Assembly (NCBI GenBank): GCA_949106495.1
Contig: CARYZD010000001.1
Coordinates: 186,001-250,000 of the forward strand
Length of the DNA stretch: 64,000 bases
Reading direction: 5' to 3'
Source: an uncultured Clostridia bacterium
Lineage (GTDB): Bacteria > Bacillota > Clostridia > TANB77 > CAG-465
The translations under genes were made by a program, and so were the position numbers. Under the pieces are notes generated by a model. The model was not told the DNA's origin. It made no database searches and saw nothing but the letters and a program-made list of their open reading frames with translations. Shown piece after piece: positions 7,240 through 14,361 of this stretch. The first letter of the stretch is position 1. Each line of letters begins with the position of its first letter.

Positions 7240-7413
7240 TTATACTCTCATTGTTTTATTTCTTCTAATATATTTTTCTAAATCTTCTCTTTCTACCATT
7301 TTTGAACTACCAACAATTACATAAGGAATATCATATCCTAACATTCTATATCTTACTGTATATTGAGATTTTCGTAAAATATCACTTACTTCTTTAACTG
7401 TTAATAATGGCAT
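7240..7413 (-). CDS. Excisionase-like HTH DNA-binding protein
   Basis: A 57-residue protein starting MPLLTVKEVSDILRKSQYTV, which is the winged-helix (MerR/Xis-type) helix-turn-helix of the excisionase family, with the wing at IPYVIVGSSKMVEREDLEKYI. I take the ATG at 7413, served by AAGGTGAT. The longer frame to 7443 has no binding site. As the first gene of the leftward early operon it could direct excision with the integrase or act as an early regulator. Confidence 0.7.
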   Translation of the reverse strand: MPLLTVKEVSDILRKSQYTVRYRMLGYDIPYVIVGSSKMVEREDLEKYIRRNKTMRV

Positions 7414-7509
7414 ATTTATCACCTTCTTTCCACTTATATGCACTTGTTGATACTACCCCATTTTTATTTAATATAAGCTGTTGCTTTATAGGTAGAAAGG
7501 AATAACTAG

Positions 7510-7664
7510 AGTAGCATCAGCAAATACATATAAGATTTTATATTTTGTGCTAGGTCGTCGATTTTTTCGAATCACATACCCTTAGTGATGCTACTTTAGG
7601 TAATGAAAATGAAAACAAGGTTAAAAAAACTTTATTTTTTAAGTAGCATCATTAAAGATATGTG
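7510..7664 (-). promoter_or_regulatory. Structured leader/trailer with competing hairpins
   Basis: The roughly 300 bases between the Cro-like and excisionase-like genes carry three copies of a 10-base element, AGTAGCATCA at 7510-7519 and 7642-7651 and inverted at 7586-7595. Copy 2 can pair with copy 1 or with copy 3. The second pairing is extended by CACATA/TATGTG (7573-7578 and 7659-7664), forming a long interrupted stem. The two folds exclude each other, as in attenuators. The stretch also holds one arm of the 16-base inverted repeat described separately. Confidence 0.45.
7546..7561 (+). repeat. 16-bp inverted repeat flanking the lysogeny module, left copy
   Basis: TGTGCTAGGTCGTCGA here is exactly repeated in opposite orientation at 9369-9384. 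The two copies bracket the Cro-like gene, the CI-like gene and the membrane protein gene. Both copies lie downstream of the divergent transcripts, so each RNA would carry the same TCGACGACCTAGC sequence at its 3' end. Confidence 0.8.
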
Positions 7665-7711
7665 ATTTTTTCTCTTATATTATTTTAAATAGTCTATGTC
7701 TTTGTTGCTTT

Positions 7712-7924
7712 TTAGCAACTTTTATTATAAAAAAAAGAAACTAATTCGTCATTATTTATATCAAGTTCTTCTTTTAAAATACAACATACCTCTAAAGGCA
7801 TTTTTACTTTATTAGCAATCATTTGTCCTAAAGTATATGCAGAATATCCGGTTTTAGGAGCTAATTTTTGAATAGTTGTATCTTTCTCTACTATTCTACC
7901 TTTTAATTTTTTACTATCAATCAT
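7712..7924 (-). CDS. Cro-like phage repressor (XRE-type HTH)
   Basis: A 70-residue protein of Cro size with a helix-turn-helix at about 17-45 (TIQKLAPKTGYSAYTLGQMI). It is transcribed leftward, away from the CI-like gene, from a near-perfect promoter at 7956-7984, and its mRNA leads into the early lytic genes. The ribosome binding site is GGAGGG. Its 3' end contains GTTGC...GCAAC, resembling the repeats in the intergenic operator region. This layout is typical of a lambda-like genetic switch. Confidence 0.75.
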   Translation of the reverse strand: MIDSKKLKGRIVEKDTTIQKLAPKTGYSAYTLGQMIANKVKMPLEVCCILKEELDINNDELVSFFYNKSC

Positions 7925-7936
7925 TTGTACCCTCCT

Positions 7937-8048
7937 CAGTTGCTTTTATGCAACTATTGTATAACATTATTTTTTTATTGTCAATACATTTTTGCAACTT
8001 TTGTTGTTTTTTTGCAAAGTACTATTGCTTTTTTAACAACTATTGTTG
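7937..8048. promoter_or_regulatory. Operator region of the phage genetic switch
   Basis: The intergenic region between the divergent repressor genes contains several related dyads built on GCAAC/GTTG: AGTTGC-TTTTAT-GCAACT near 7939-7954, GCAACTTTTGTTG near 7994-8006 and AACAACTATTGTTG near 8035-8048. They overlap both promoters and are the expected binding sites for the CI-like and Cro-like proteins. Confidence 0.6.
7956..7984 (-). promoter_or_regulatory. Promoter of the Cro-like gene (early lytic)
   Basis: Minus-strand TTGACA (7979-7984) and TACAAT (7956-7961) are separated by exactly 17 bases, a near-consensus sigma-A promoter. The start would lie close to the Cro-like ribosome binding site. 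Confidence 0.75.
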
Positions 8049-8054
8049 TATAAT
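8025..8054 (+). promoter_or_regulatory. Promoter of the CI-like repressor gene
   Basis: TTGCTT (8025-8030) and a perfect TATAAT (8049-8054) with an 18-base spacer lie 31 bases ahead of the repressor start codon. A GTTG dyad overlaps the spacer, so autoregulation is likely. Confidence 0.65.
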
Positions 8055-8084
8055 CAATGTATATTAATTCTTAAGGAGGCAATT

Positions 8085-8429
8085 ATGGAAGAGCAATTTA
8101 AAAGATGCTCTGCTAGACTTAAACAATGCAGAGAAGAAAATAACTTCACATTAGAAGACATTGCTAAAAGAATAAATGTAAATAAATCTACAGTTTTAAG
8201 ATGGGAAAACGGCGAAGTGGGAAAAATAAAAAGTCCTTTTTTAAAAGAATTAGCAGATTTATATAAAGTCAATATTGTCTGGCTAATGGGTTATGATGCT
8301 GAAAAAAATGTTATTACATCTAGTACCAAAACTTTAGACTTATCTGGACTTTCCGATGACGACATAGACTATTTAAAAAAACAAGTTGAATATTTGAAGT
8401 TTAAGAATCAAAAGTCTGATAAGACATAA
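8085..8429 (+). CDS. CI-like phage repressor (XRE HTH)
   Basis: A 114-residue protein. An XRE helix-turn-helix spans about 8-65 (FTLEDIAKRINVNKSTVLRW), with the typical ending LADLYKVNIVWLMGY, then a short tail with SGLSDDDIDYLKKQVEYLK that may mediate dimerisation. The start at 8085 has a perfect AAGGAGG; the longer frame to 8043 would run through the promoter. There is no peptidase domain, so it is not a classical RecA-cleaved CI, and induction would need another mechanism. It is divergent from the Cro-like gene. Confidence 0.85.
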   Translation: MEEQFKRCSARLKQCREENNFTLEDIAKRINVNKSTVLRWENGEVGKIKSPFLKELADLYKVNIVWLMGYDAEKNVITSSTKTLDLSGLSDDDIDYLKKQVEYLKFKNQKSDKT

Positions 8430-8438
8430 TCCCCCTTA

Positions 8439-8473
8439 TTATATAGACTCTAAAAATTGGAATTTTGTCACAT
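8439..8473 (-). promoter_or_regulatory. Conserved promoter-like element, copy 1
   Basis: On the minus strand TGTGACAAAA and GAGTCTATAT are separated by 12 bases. The same arrangement recurs at 13999-14030 in front of the matrixin gene. Here it points back into the 3' end of the CI-like gene, so it could drive an antisense RNA. The TGTGAC / AGTC pattern with about 17 bases between resembles ECF sigma promoters. Confidence 0.4.
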
Positions 8474-8528
8474 TTTTTGTCGAATTATGTAAAATTTGTA
8501 TAGATTATACAAAGAAAAGAGGTTTTAT

Positions 8529-9341
8529 ATGAATTATTTTTTATTAATAGTTAATTGTCTAATGGGCTTTTTTATATCTGGAACATTATTTTGCAATGTA
8601 CTATTGTCCATTTATTTTTCTAAACCATTTACTAAGAAATTATATACTCTTGGTTTGATAAAAAACAAAAAAGAATTATTATCTAAAATAAATTTAACAG
8701 TTTTATTGAATTTATCTATAATAATTATCATTTCAATTATAATTACATTTATTTCTTTAAAAGAGAGTATTTTTTATTATATTTCATTAGGGATTTATTT
8801 AATGTTATGTATAGGTAAAATAGGAGAAAATGATAATAATATATCTGATTATTTATTAGCTTATAAAGATTTTATTATAGTAAATGAACAGCTAGATAAT
8901 AAATATAGTCAATTCTCAAAAAAAATTTCGAATAACAATACCGAAGATTATGCGAAAGATAATAATAAACAACAAGACTTATATTTTAGATATTTTTTTG
9001 AAGTACTTTTAAATGGATATATGGAAATTGAAAATTATAATCCACAATGTATACATGAAAATTTTGATTATAATATAATTGAAAGTAAATATAATCATTT
9101 AAAAAGCATAGCTGAAGATTATACAACTCAATTACATAATGAGTCTCAAACCTACTTAATTATCAAATTAATAAATTCTACTAAGCTATACCTTGATTTA
9201 ATTGATAAAAGTATTTTTTTAAATTCAATATTAATCAAAAAAGCTGATGGAATAAATATATCTGTTAATGAATATACAAACGCTTTAAATGATATGTTTA
9301 ATAGTAGAAAAAAACTTGAAAAATTTATAGAAAAAATATAG
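8529..9341 (+). CDS. Membrane protein in the lysogeny module, unknown function
   Basis: A 270-residue protein with hydrophobic segments at about 2-28, 52-74 and 78-92, followed by a cytoplasmic helical domain of about 175 residues that is asparagine- and lysine-rich. I start at ATG 8529, which has AGAGG upstream; the frame to 8496 does not. It lies between the repressor and the integrase, read from the prophage state, where phages often keep superinfection-exclusion or defence genes. I recognise no family, so such a role is only inferred from position. Confidence 0.7.
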   Translation: MNYFLLIVNCLMGFFISGTLFCNVLLSIYFSKPFTKKLYTLGLIKNKKELLSKINLTVLLNLSIIIIISIIITFISLKESIFYYISLGIYLMLCIGKIGENDNNISDYLLAYKDFIIVNEQLDNKYSQFSKKISNNNTEDYAKDNNKQQDLYFRYFFEVLLNGYMEIENYNPQCIHENFDYNIIESKYNHLKSIAEDYTTQLHNESQTYLIIKLINSTKLYLDLIDKSIFLNSILIKKADGINISVNEYTNALNDMFNSRKKLEKFIEKI

Positions 9342-9350
9342 TAAAAAAAT

Positions 9351-9387
9351 GGATATGCGCTTTAGTTTTCGACGACCTAGCACATAT
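9351..9387 (+). other. Hairpin carrying the right inverted-repeat copy
   Basis: GGATATGCGC (9351-9360) pairs with GCACATATCC (9380-9389) with one mismatch, presenting TCGACGACC in the loop. It lies just behind the membrane protein gene and may form the 3' end of that transcript. No T-run follows, so it is not a standard terminator. Confidence 0.45.
9369..9384 (-). repeat. 16-bp inverted repeat flanking the lysogeny module, right copy
   Basis: Exact reverse complement of 7546-7561. The two copies are 1.8 kb apart and enclose the three lysogeny genes. Possible readings are integrase arm sites, an RNA motif shared by the two transcript ends, or the remains of a mobile cassette. Confidence 0.8.
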
Positions 9388-9518
9388 CCGAACCAAATAA
9401 AATTTGGAATGATTTTTATACAAAACTGCTTTCGCAATTTGTATGTGATTATTATATAATATAACTCACTCTTTTTGCAAGTAGCTTAGTAAATAAATTT
9501 GTAAAAGGAGTGAATTTT

Positions 9519-10673
9519 ATGAAAGAAAATATTAATACAAAAGAATTATTGGAAGAATTACAAAAATTAAATAAAAATTTATCCAAGTCTAACAATTTTA
9601 AATTAGAAAATAACAAAAGAAAAGAAGGAACAATAGAAAAAAGGGGGACTAATACTTTTAGATTAAAGTTCACATATAAAGGTAAACCTAACACTAAAAC
9701 ACTACATTGTACTGAAGAACAAGCAGAAACAGAACTCATACTATTTGTTAATGAAATCAAAAAGAAATATGATGAATTTCAAACTACTAAATATAACTTT
9801 AATAAATTTGCAACTGATGAATTTTTGGAAAAACGTGTAAGAAGAAATTTAGGTCATGGGACTTACGATTTTTATAAATATTTAATTGATAGTAGATTAA
9901 ATCCCTGGTTTGGAAGTAAAGATATAAGTAAAATAAAAAGAAGTGATATAATTGATTTTTTAGATAATTATTCATCAGAACTAGAATATTCTACTTTAAA
10001 GAAATACAGAAATTGTCTCGTTACCATATTTAATTATGCTATAAAGAAAGAATATTTAAAAACTAATGTTGCTGAAAAAATTGATATTCCTAAAGGTAAA
10101 GTAGTTGAAAAACCAAATAATTGTTATAATTATTCTCAATTGCAAACTCTTTTAAAAGAATTAAATAATGAACCTGAAGATAAAAAAATGTTTGTTATTA
10201 TTGCAATGACTACAGGTTTACGAAGAGAAGAAATTTGTCCCTTAAAAATAAAACATTTAGACTTTGAAAATGATGTAATTATAATAGAAGATGCAATGAT
10301 ACAATCAGAAGAATTTGGTATAGAAATTACAGAACCTAAAAACGAACCATCAAAAAGACTTGTTGACATACCAAAATATTTAAAAAATATATTAATAGAT
10401 TATATAAATACTCTACCAGATGAACGTCTATTTCATATTTTGCCAGATACTATGTCTTCTTGGTTTTCAAAATTTATTAAAAGAAAAGGTTTACCACATA
10501 TTACATTACATGGATTAAGACATAGTTATGCTACTTATCTTTTAAGTAAAAATATAGATTTAAATACTATATCAACATTATTAGGGCATTCTAGTGTGAT
10601 TACTACTGGTAGAATATATATAAATAAAAATCGTGAAAATACAAAAAAAGCTGTGAGTTTAATTGACTTTTAA
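9519..10673 (+). CDS. int: Tyrosine recombinase, phage integrase
   Basis: A 384-residue site-specific recombinase. The N-terminal arm-binding region (about 35-90) and SAM-like core-binding domain (about 95-185) precede the catalytic domain, with Arg in TTGLRREE (R235), HGLRH (H331, R334), LLGH (H357) and the nucleophile Tyr in GRIY (Y367). All key residues are present, so it should be active. I use the ATG at 9519 behind AAGGAG; the GTG at 9510 overlaps that site. It lies at the end of the prophage beside the split tRNA-Tyr, which is the expected attachment site. Confidence 0.95.
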   Translation: MKENINTKELLEELQKLNKNLSKSNNFKLENNKRKEGTIEKRGTNTFRLKFTYKGKPNTKTLHCTEEQAETELILFVNEIKKKYDEFQTTKYNFNKFATDEFLEKRVRRNLGHGTYDFYKYLIDSRLNPWFGSKDISKIKRSDIIDFLDNYSSELEYSTLKKYRNCLVTIFNYAIKKEYLKTNVAEKIDIPKGKVVEKPNNCYNYSQLQTLLKELNNEPEDKKMFVIIAMTTGLRREEICPLKIKHLDFENDVIIIEDAMIQSEEFGIEITEPKNEPSKRLVDIPKYLKNILIDYINTLPDERLFHILPDTMSSWFSKFIKRKGLPHITLHGLRHSYATYLLSKNIDLNTISTLLGHSSVITTGRIYINKNRENTKKAVSLIDF

Positions 10674-10729
10674 TGTCCCATTAATTTTCCCAAACATCCA
10701 CTTTTGATTGAAATATCAACAAAGTATCA

Positions 10730-10787
10730 CAGACTGTAAATCTGTTGGCTTACGCCTACGATGGTTCGAATCCATCCCTGCCCACCA
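10730..10787 (+). other. 3' half of a split tRNA-Tyr, prophage attachment site (att)
   Basis: From 10730 the sequence matches tRNA-Tyr from the anticodon arm onward: CAGA-CTGTAAA-TCTG (anticodon GUA), a long variable arm, T-arm GATGG-TTCGAAT-CCATC, acceptor CCTGCCC, A and CCA. No acceptor or D-arm half precedes it; instead the integrase region does. The prophage has therefore inserted at the anticodon arm. The intact tRNA-Tyr should be restored at the other prophage end, outside the window. Confidence 0.8.
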
Positions 10788-10801
10788 TATAATAAATGGT
10801 T

Positions 10802-10830
10802 AAGACAACACTTTAAAGTGTTGTCTTTTT
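10802..10830 (+). terminator. Rho-independent terminator behind the tRNA-Tyr remnant
   Basis: A 10-bp stem (AAGACAACAC/GTGTTGTCTT) with loop TTTAAA and T-run to 10830. It probably terminated the original tRNA-Tyr transcript. Confidence 0.85.
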
Positions 10831-10842
10831 ATGCATAAATTT

Positions 10843-10878
10843 AAAGAGAGATAAAAATATATATTTTATCTCTCTTTT
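10843..10878. terminator. Bidirectional terminator
   Basis: AAAGAGAGATAAAA pairs with TTTTATCTCTCTTT across a short AT loop and is flanked by A-runs and T-runs on both sides. It can end the leftward Rpn-family gene as well as rightward transcription from the tRNA side. Confidence 0.8.
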
Positions 10879-10881
10879 TAC

Positions 10882-11772
10882 TTAAATATTTTCCACTTCT
10901 TCCTTTGTTAATCCAGTCATTTCTATTATTGTTTTAATATCAATTCCTTTTCTTAACATATTAACTGCTATTTCTAATGCCTTGTTTTTCTCTCCCTGTT
11001 TCATTCCTTGTTTTATGCCTTGTTCTAATCCTTCTTCTTTTCCTTCTTTATATCCATTTGCCCTTATTGCATTTTGGTCTCTTATCGCTTTTTCTCTTCT
11101 ATACGCAAGTTCTCTTTCTGCTTCATCTTGACTTATTTTATCTAGTTCCTCTTTTGCCTTTTTTATGTACTTATTTTCTTCCATAATTTTTGCCTCCATT
11201 TCGTTTGGAGATAGCATAAATTTACACCAATTTAATAGTTCTTTTTCCCTATCATTTTTGCTACCTATCTTCTCAAACTTATCTAAGCTTATTATATGAA
11301 ATTCTAACTTATCTGTCAATATTACGCTAGTATATTCTTCTTCTCTAATATTCCATTTAGTGTGAACTTTAGGAATTAACTTTAATATTTCCATATCAAA
11401 ACAAGTTATTAATATACATACTGTTCTTTTAGCTACATCATATTCCCTCCCTTTTTTAAACTCATCTGAATACTTTCTTGCCCAATATTCTAGTATCCTT
11501 TCTGTCATATATTCATATTTTGCAACTTGCATTTCTATATTTATATTATCTTTTTCATCTGCTTGTATTATTACATCTAATATTCCAGATTTCCCACTTA
11601 ATACATCTGCAAGTATAATTGGATTTTTAGATAAATCTATTTTATTATATTTTTTATTTAATATTTTCTCTAATAAATCACTTGTTATATCTTCATTTCC
11701 TACACTTCCAAAAATTCTTTTAAATACATAATCGTTAGTTGGTTCTATTTTAAAATTATCTTTACTGCACAA
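10882..11772 (-). CDS. Rpn family recombination-promoting nuclease / putative transposase
   Basis: A 296-residue protein with the family start (TNDYVFKRIFG at 12-22) and the PD-(D/E)XK core: D66 in SGILDV and E80-x-Q82 in NIEMQ. The C-terminus has the typical repeated linker KEGKEEGLEQGIKQGMKQGE followed by a small helical domain (IDIKTIIEMTGLTKEEVENI). Rpn proteins nick DNA and promote RecA-independent recombination; clostridial genomes often carry many copies. It borders the prophage attachment site in the accessory block and has a terminator behind it. Confidence 0.9.
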   Translation of the reverse strand: MCSKDNFKIEPTNDYVFKRIFGSVGNEDITSDLLEKILNKKYNKIDLSKNPIILADVLSGKSGILDVIIQADEKDNINIEMQVAKYEYMTERILEYWARKYSDEFKKGREYDVAKRTVCILITCFDMEILKLIPKVHTKWNIREEEYTSVILTDKLEFHIISLDKFEKIGSKNDREKELLNWCKFMLSPNEMEAKIMEENKYIKKAKEELDKISQDEAERELAYRREKAIRDQNAIRANGYKEGKEEGLEQGIKQGMKQGEKNKALEIAVNMLRKGIDIKTIIEMTGLTKEEVENI

Positions 11773-11954
11773 AGCAATTCACCTCTTCTTTAATATATAA
11801 AAATTTAAATAGCTATTTTTAATTTTTAACAGTAATAATTATAACTATGTAAATTATTATTTACAATACTTTAAGATCGACTTTCGGTCGCAAGTTTAGA
11901 CCTAGCTTTTAATCTATATTTGTAATAATTAGTAATAAAAATTACATAATTTAG

Positions 11955-11983
11955 TTGAAATATTTATATAACTATGTTATAAT
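11955..11983 (+). promoter_or_regulatory. Promoter of the 58-aa membrane protein gene
   Basis: TTGAAA (11955-11960) and TATAAT (11978-11983) with a 17-base spacer, about 58 bases ahead of the start codon. The stretch 11773-11954 upstream contains only AT-rich sequence and a small CGAC/GTCG hairpin near 11880-11892. Confidence 0.7.
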
Positions 11984-12041
11984 AACCACGAATTAGTAAT
12001 TTTTACACTAGAAAAATAATTTTTTAAGGAGGTACAACGAT

Positions 12042-12218
12042 ATGAATAAAAGTTGTATATTTATGAATACTATTATGTGGATTGTATCAGGACTAGCTAT
12101 TACTTTAGGTCTTTACTTTACAAAAAATCCTGGATGCTTATGGGCATTTTTCTTTCCAACTGCTGTTACTTATCTCCACATTACTAACATCAGTACTAAA
12201 AACACTACTAATAATTAG
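12042..12218 (+). CDS. Small membrane protein (58 aa), orphan
   Basis: A short frame with a strong promoter, a perfect AAGGAGG nine bases before the ATG, and a terminator behind it, so it is very likely real. The product (MNKSCIFMNTIMWIVSGLAI...) has two hydrophobic stretches, about 8-25 and 33-45, separated by KNPGCLW, then a polar threonine- and asparagine-rich tail. No family is recognised. It stands alone as a single-gene transcription unit in the accessory block. Confidence 0.65.
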   Translation: MNKSCIFMNTIMWIVSGLAITLGLYFTKNPGCLWAFFFPTAVTYLHITNISTKNTTNN

Positions 12219-12276
12219 CTGTAAAATCAAACGAAGTTTTATATAAATAATTTATTAATATTAATTTCATACATGC

Positions 12277-12310
12277 AAAAAACATCAATACCAATGTATT
12301 GATGTTTTTT
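12277..12310. terminator. Bidirectional terminator, 15-bp stem
   Basis: AAAAAACATCAATAC pairs perfectly with GTATTGATGTTTTTT around the loop CAAT. It serves the rightward 58-aa gene and the leftward gene ending at 12312. Confidence 0.9.
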
Positions 12311-12311
12311 A

Positions 12312-12497
12312 CTATTTTTCTTTTTCTATCTTAGTTATATTCTCTAGTTCTTCAACTTTTATTTTCTGCTCATCAATAGAAGTTATATGACTTAATGGAA
12401 ATATAAAGTCATATTTCTCCATATTTGGATTATGAGCATCTTTTCTTTCAATATCGAGTTGATACTCAATATTCTTCTTTCTATCTTTTTTAGACAC
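12312..12497 (-). CDS. Hypothetical protein (61 aa)
   Basis: A 61-residue, highly charged protein with many lysines and glutamates, starting with GTG at 12497 behind GAGGTGA and ending at a strong terminator. Residues 5-25 resemble part of small clostridial proteins of unknown role. No family is assigned. Confidence 0.5.
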   Translation of the reverse strand: MSKKDRKKNIEYQLDIERKDAHNPNMEKYDFIFPLSHITSIDEQKIKVEELENITKIEKEK

Positions 12498-12540
12498 AAT
12501 CTCACCTCATATATATTATGAGTATGAAATTGTTTTTATA

Positions 12541-13338
12541 TTACTTATTTTCTAAATAATCGTCAACATATTCATCCAAGTCAACTTCTATTAATTTTCC
12601 ATCTGTATCTATAGCTACATTCTTTTCTATATCATATTCTTTAAATCCATATTCCAATTTATCACAAATTAATATTTTATCTTCATCTCTTTTTACAGTA
12701 GTTAAATATGTTTTTCCAATTTCAGCCATCGAAATAGTACTATTATTATCATAAATTACTTTAACTTTTTCCTCATTATTATATTTTGTAATATCATCTT
12801 TTATTTCAACATTTGTTCCTTTTTTTATTTCTTCAACTGTGAATATACCACCTGGTACTACCATTTCTACATCTCCTTCTACGTTATTTGCATAATTTTT
12901 TAATACATGTGCTTCTATCTTAGTTGATGGAATTCCTTCTACAACTTCATAATTTTTAATTTCTTTTACCTCTACAATACAGATATCATTTACAAAATCA
13001 TTATCTAAAAATGATTCTTTACTTTTTACTGTTATACTTCCTGAAACTTCAGGAATCTTATTTTCAATATTTTTATTTTCATTATTTTCTGTTGCGCCCA
13101 CATTATTATTTATATCCTTTGTTCTATCATAGTTTATTTTTAAACTAACTCCCACAATAGCTATGCTAACAACTAAAACTAATGTAACTACACATGCAAC
13201 TGTTCTTTGTATTTTAAGCTTTCTTTTTCTACGTTCTTCTTGAACTCTTTGAATTATTTTTGTTGTATCAAAAATTCTATCTGGTACAACTATCTCATCA
13301 TACTTTCTTTTTAATTCTTCTTCTATATCTTCTCTCAT
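12541..13338 (-). CDS. Single-pass membrane protein with anti-sigma-like layout
   Basis: A 265-residue protein with a charged cytoplasmic part of about 42 residues (including YDEIVVPDRIFDTTKIIQRV), one membrane segment (about 45-67) and an extracytoplasmic domain rich in beta strands. This layout is like that of membrane anti-sigma factors of ECF sigma factors in Clostridia, but no sigma gene is adjacent and the sequence alone does not prove it. The neighbouring matrixin gene has an ECF-like promoter element, which would fit a regulatory link. The ribosome binding site is AGAGG. Confidence 0.5.
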   Translation of the reverse strand: MREDIEEELKRKYDEIVVPDRIFDTTKIIQRVQEERRKRKLKIQRTVACVVTLVLVVSIAIVGVSLKINYDRTKDINNNVGATENNENKNIENKIPEVSGSITVKSKESFLDNDFVNDICIVEVKEIKNYEVVEGIPSTKIEAHVLKNYANNVEGDVEMVVPGGIFTVEEIKKGTNVEIKDDITKYNNEEKVKVIYDNNSTISMAEIGKTYLTTVKRDEDKILICDKLEYGFKEYDIEKNVAIDTDGKLIEVDLDEYVDDYLENK

Positions 13339-13406
13339 AACAATCTTAACCTCTTTTACTTTTCATACATAAATATATTATACCATAAATTAAAATTAAT
13401 CAACAA

Positions 13407-13982
13407 TTAATTATATAAATAATTTATTGTATCATGATCTTCTCTTTGAACTGTTGTTACTTTCATATAATTTATATTTGAAAACATTATGCTAGATGTG
13501 TTTGTTGTATGCGCTAATCCCAAAGCATGTCCCATCTCATGTTTAGCAGTTCTGTAATCATATGAACCAGATTCACTTGTATTAAATACTATTTCAGTAT
13601 AAAAATAATTATATGTTGGTTCAAATCCTCTTCTTGCAACTAATGTACCATCGGTATTCCAAAATGTTGTATATCCTAAAACATTTCCATTTAAATTAGT
13701 ATCTGAACCTGGATTTCTAGAATAAAAATCCATATGAGTTGCATAATTACTTGATACTCCTGTCATATAAATTGGATTCCAACCAAATCCTGTATCTACC
13801 CAGTTTGCTGAAGCAGAATTTATTTGATTTGAATATCCTGAAGCTGTTCCATCTATATAATAACAACAATTTCCTACTCCTCTTGTAAATTTCGAATTAT
13901 TTGAAAAAGTTGGAGTCATTGCAAATATTGAACAACTAATTGTACAAGCTAATATAATATAACAAATAAAAAATTTCTTCAT
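13407..13982 (-). CDS. Secreted matrixin-family metalloprotease
   Basis: A 191-residue protein with a signal peptide (MKKFFICYIILACTISCSIF) and a compact catalytic domain. The zinc site HEMGHALGLAH is at 148-158 (H148, H152, H158 with catalytic E149), and the Met-turn SIMFS is near 164-168. This is the metzincin/matrixin signature (peptidase family M10). There is no long propeptide, so activity may depend on other control. It is probably exported to degrade proteins or peptides outside the cell. Ribosome binding site AGGAGG and the conserved promoter element lie upstream. Confidence 0.9.
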   Translation of the reverse strand: MKKFFICYIILACTISCSIFAMTPTFSNNSKFTRGVGNCCYYIDGTASGYSNQINSASANWVDTGFGWNPIYMTGVSSNYATHMDFYSRNPGSDTNLNGNVLGYTTFWNTDGTLVARRGFEPTYNYFYTEIVFNTSESGSYDYRTAKHEMGHALGLAHTTNTSSIMFSNINYMKVTTVQREDHDTINYLYN

Positions 13983-13998
13983 AATTATTCCTCCTAAT

Positions 13999-14030
13999 AT
14001 ATAGACTCCAAAATTTAATATTTTGTCACA
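13999..14030 (-). promoter_or_regulatory. Conserved promoter-like element, copy 2 (matrixin)
   Basis: TGTGACAAAA and GAGTCTATAT (minus strand) with the same 12-base spacing as at 8439-8473. The element ends just before the AGGAGG of the matrixin gene, so it is positioned as its promoter, perhaps for an alternative sigma factor. Confidence 0.5.
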
Positions 14031-14090
14031 AAAAGTTTAATTTTTTTTAAAATTTTTTATTATTTTTGTATATTTTATATTTTGGGGCCA

Positions 14091-14115
14091 AAAAAAATGA
14101 GATTTTCATCCCATT
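14091..14115 (-). terminator. Terminator of the asp23-xseB operon
   Basis: On the minus strand AATGGGAT and ATCTCATT pair around a GAAA loop and are followed by a T-run, directly behind xseB. Confidence 0.8.
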
Positions 14116-14116
14116 T

Positions 14117-14347
14117 TTAATCTTCTGCTATAAAGTTTTCTTCAACTAATTCTCCGTTTTCACCTTGAACTAATATGTTTATTTTCTTTTCTGCTTCATC
14201 TAGTTTTTGACTACATTCTTTTGAAAGTTTAATACCTTTTTCAAATTCTTTAATTGCTTCATCTAAATTTAAGTTTCCACTTTCAAGTTTTGTAGCTATA
14301 TCTTCTAGCTCATTTAAGCTATCTTCAAAAGTCTTCTCTTCTTTCAT
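14117..14347 (-). CDS. xseB: Exodeoxyribonuclease VII small subunit
   Basis: A 76-residue protein with the XseB signature FEDSLNELEDIATKLESGNLNLDEAIKEFEKG at its start (residues 6-37, two antiparallel helices). It binds the XseA C-terminal helices in the exonuclease VII complex, which degrades single-stranded DNA from both ends. It is the last gene of the operon, 14 bases after xseA. Confidence 0.97.
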   Translation of the reverse strand: MKEEKTFEDSLNELEDIATKLESGNLNLDEAIKEFEKGIKLSKECSQKLDEAEKKINILVQGENGELVEENFIAED

Positions 14348-14361
14348 TTTTTATTCACTCC

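Noticed and set aside
7700..7725. Terminator at the end of the Cro-like gene
   Set aside because: GTTGC/GCAAC can pair but no T-run follows on the minus strand, and the sequence resembles the operator repeats more than a terminator.
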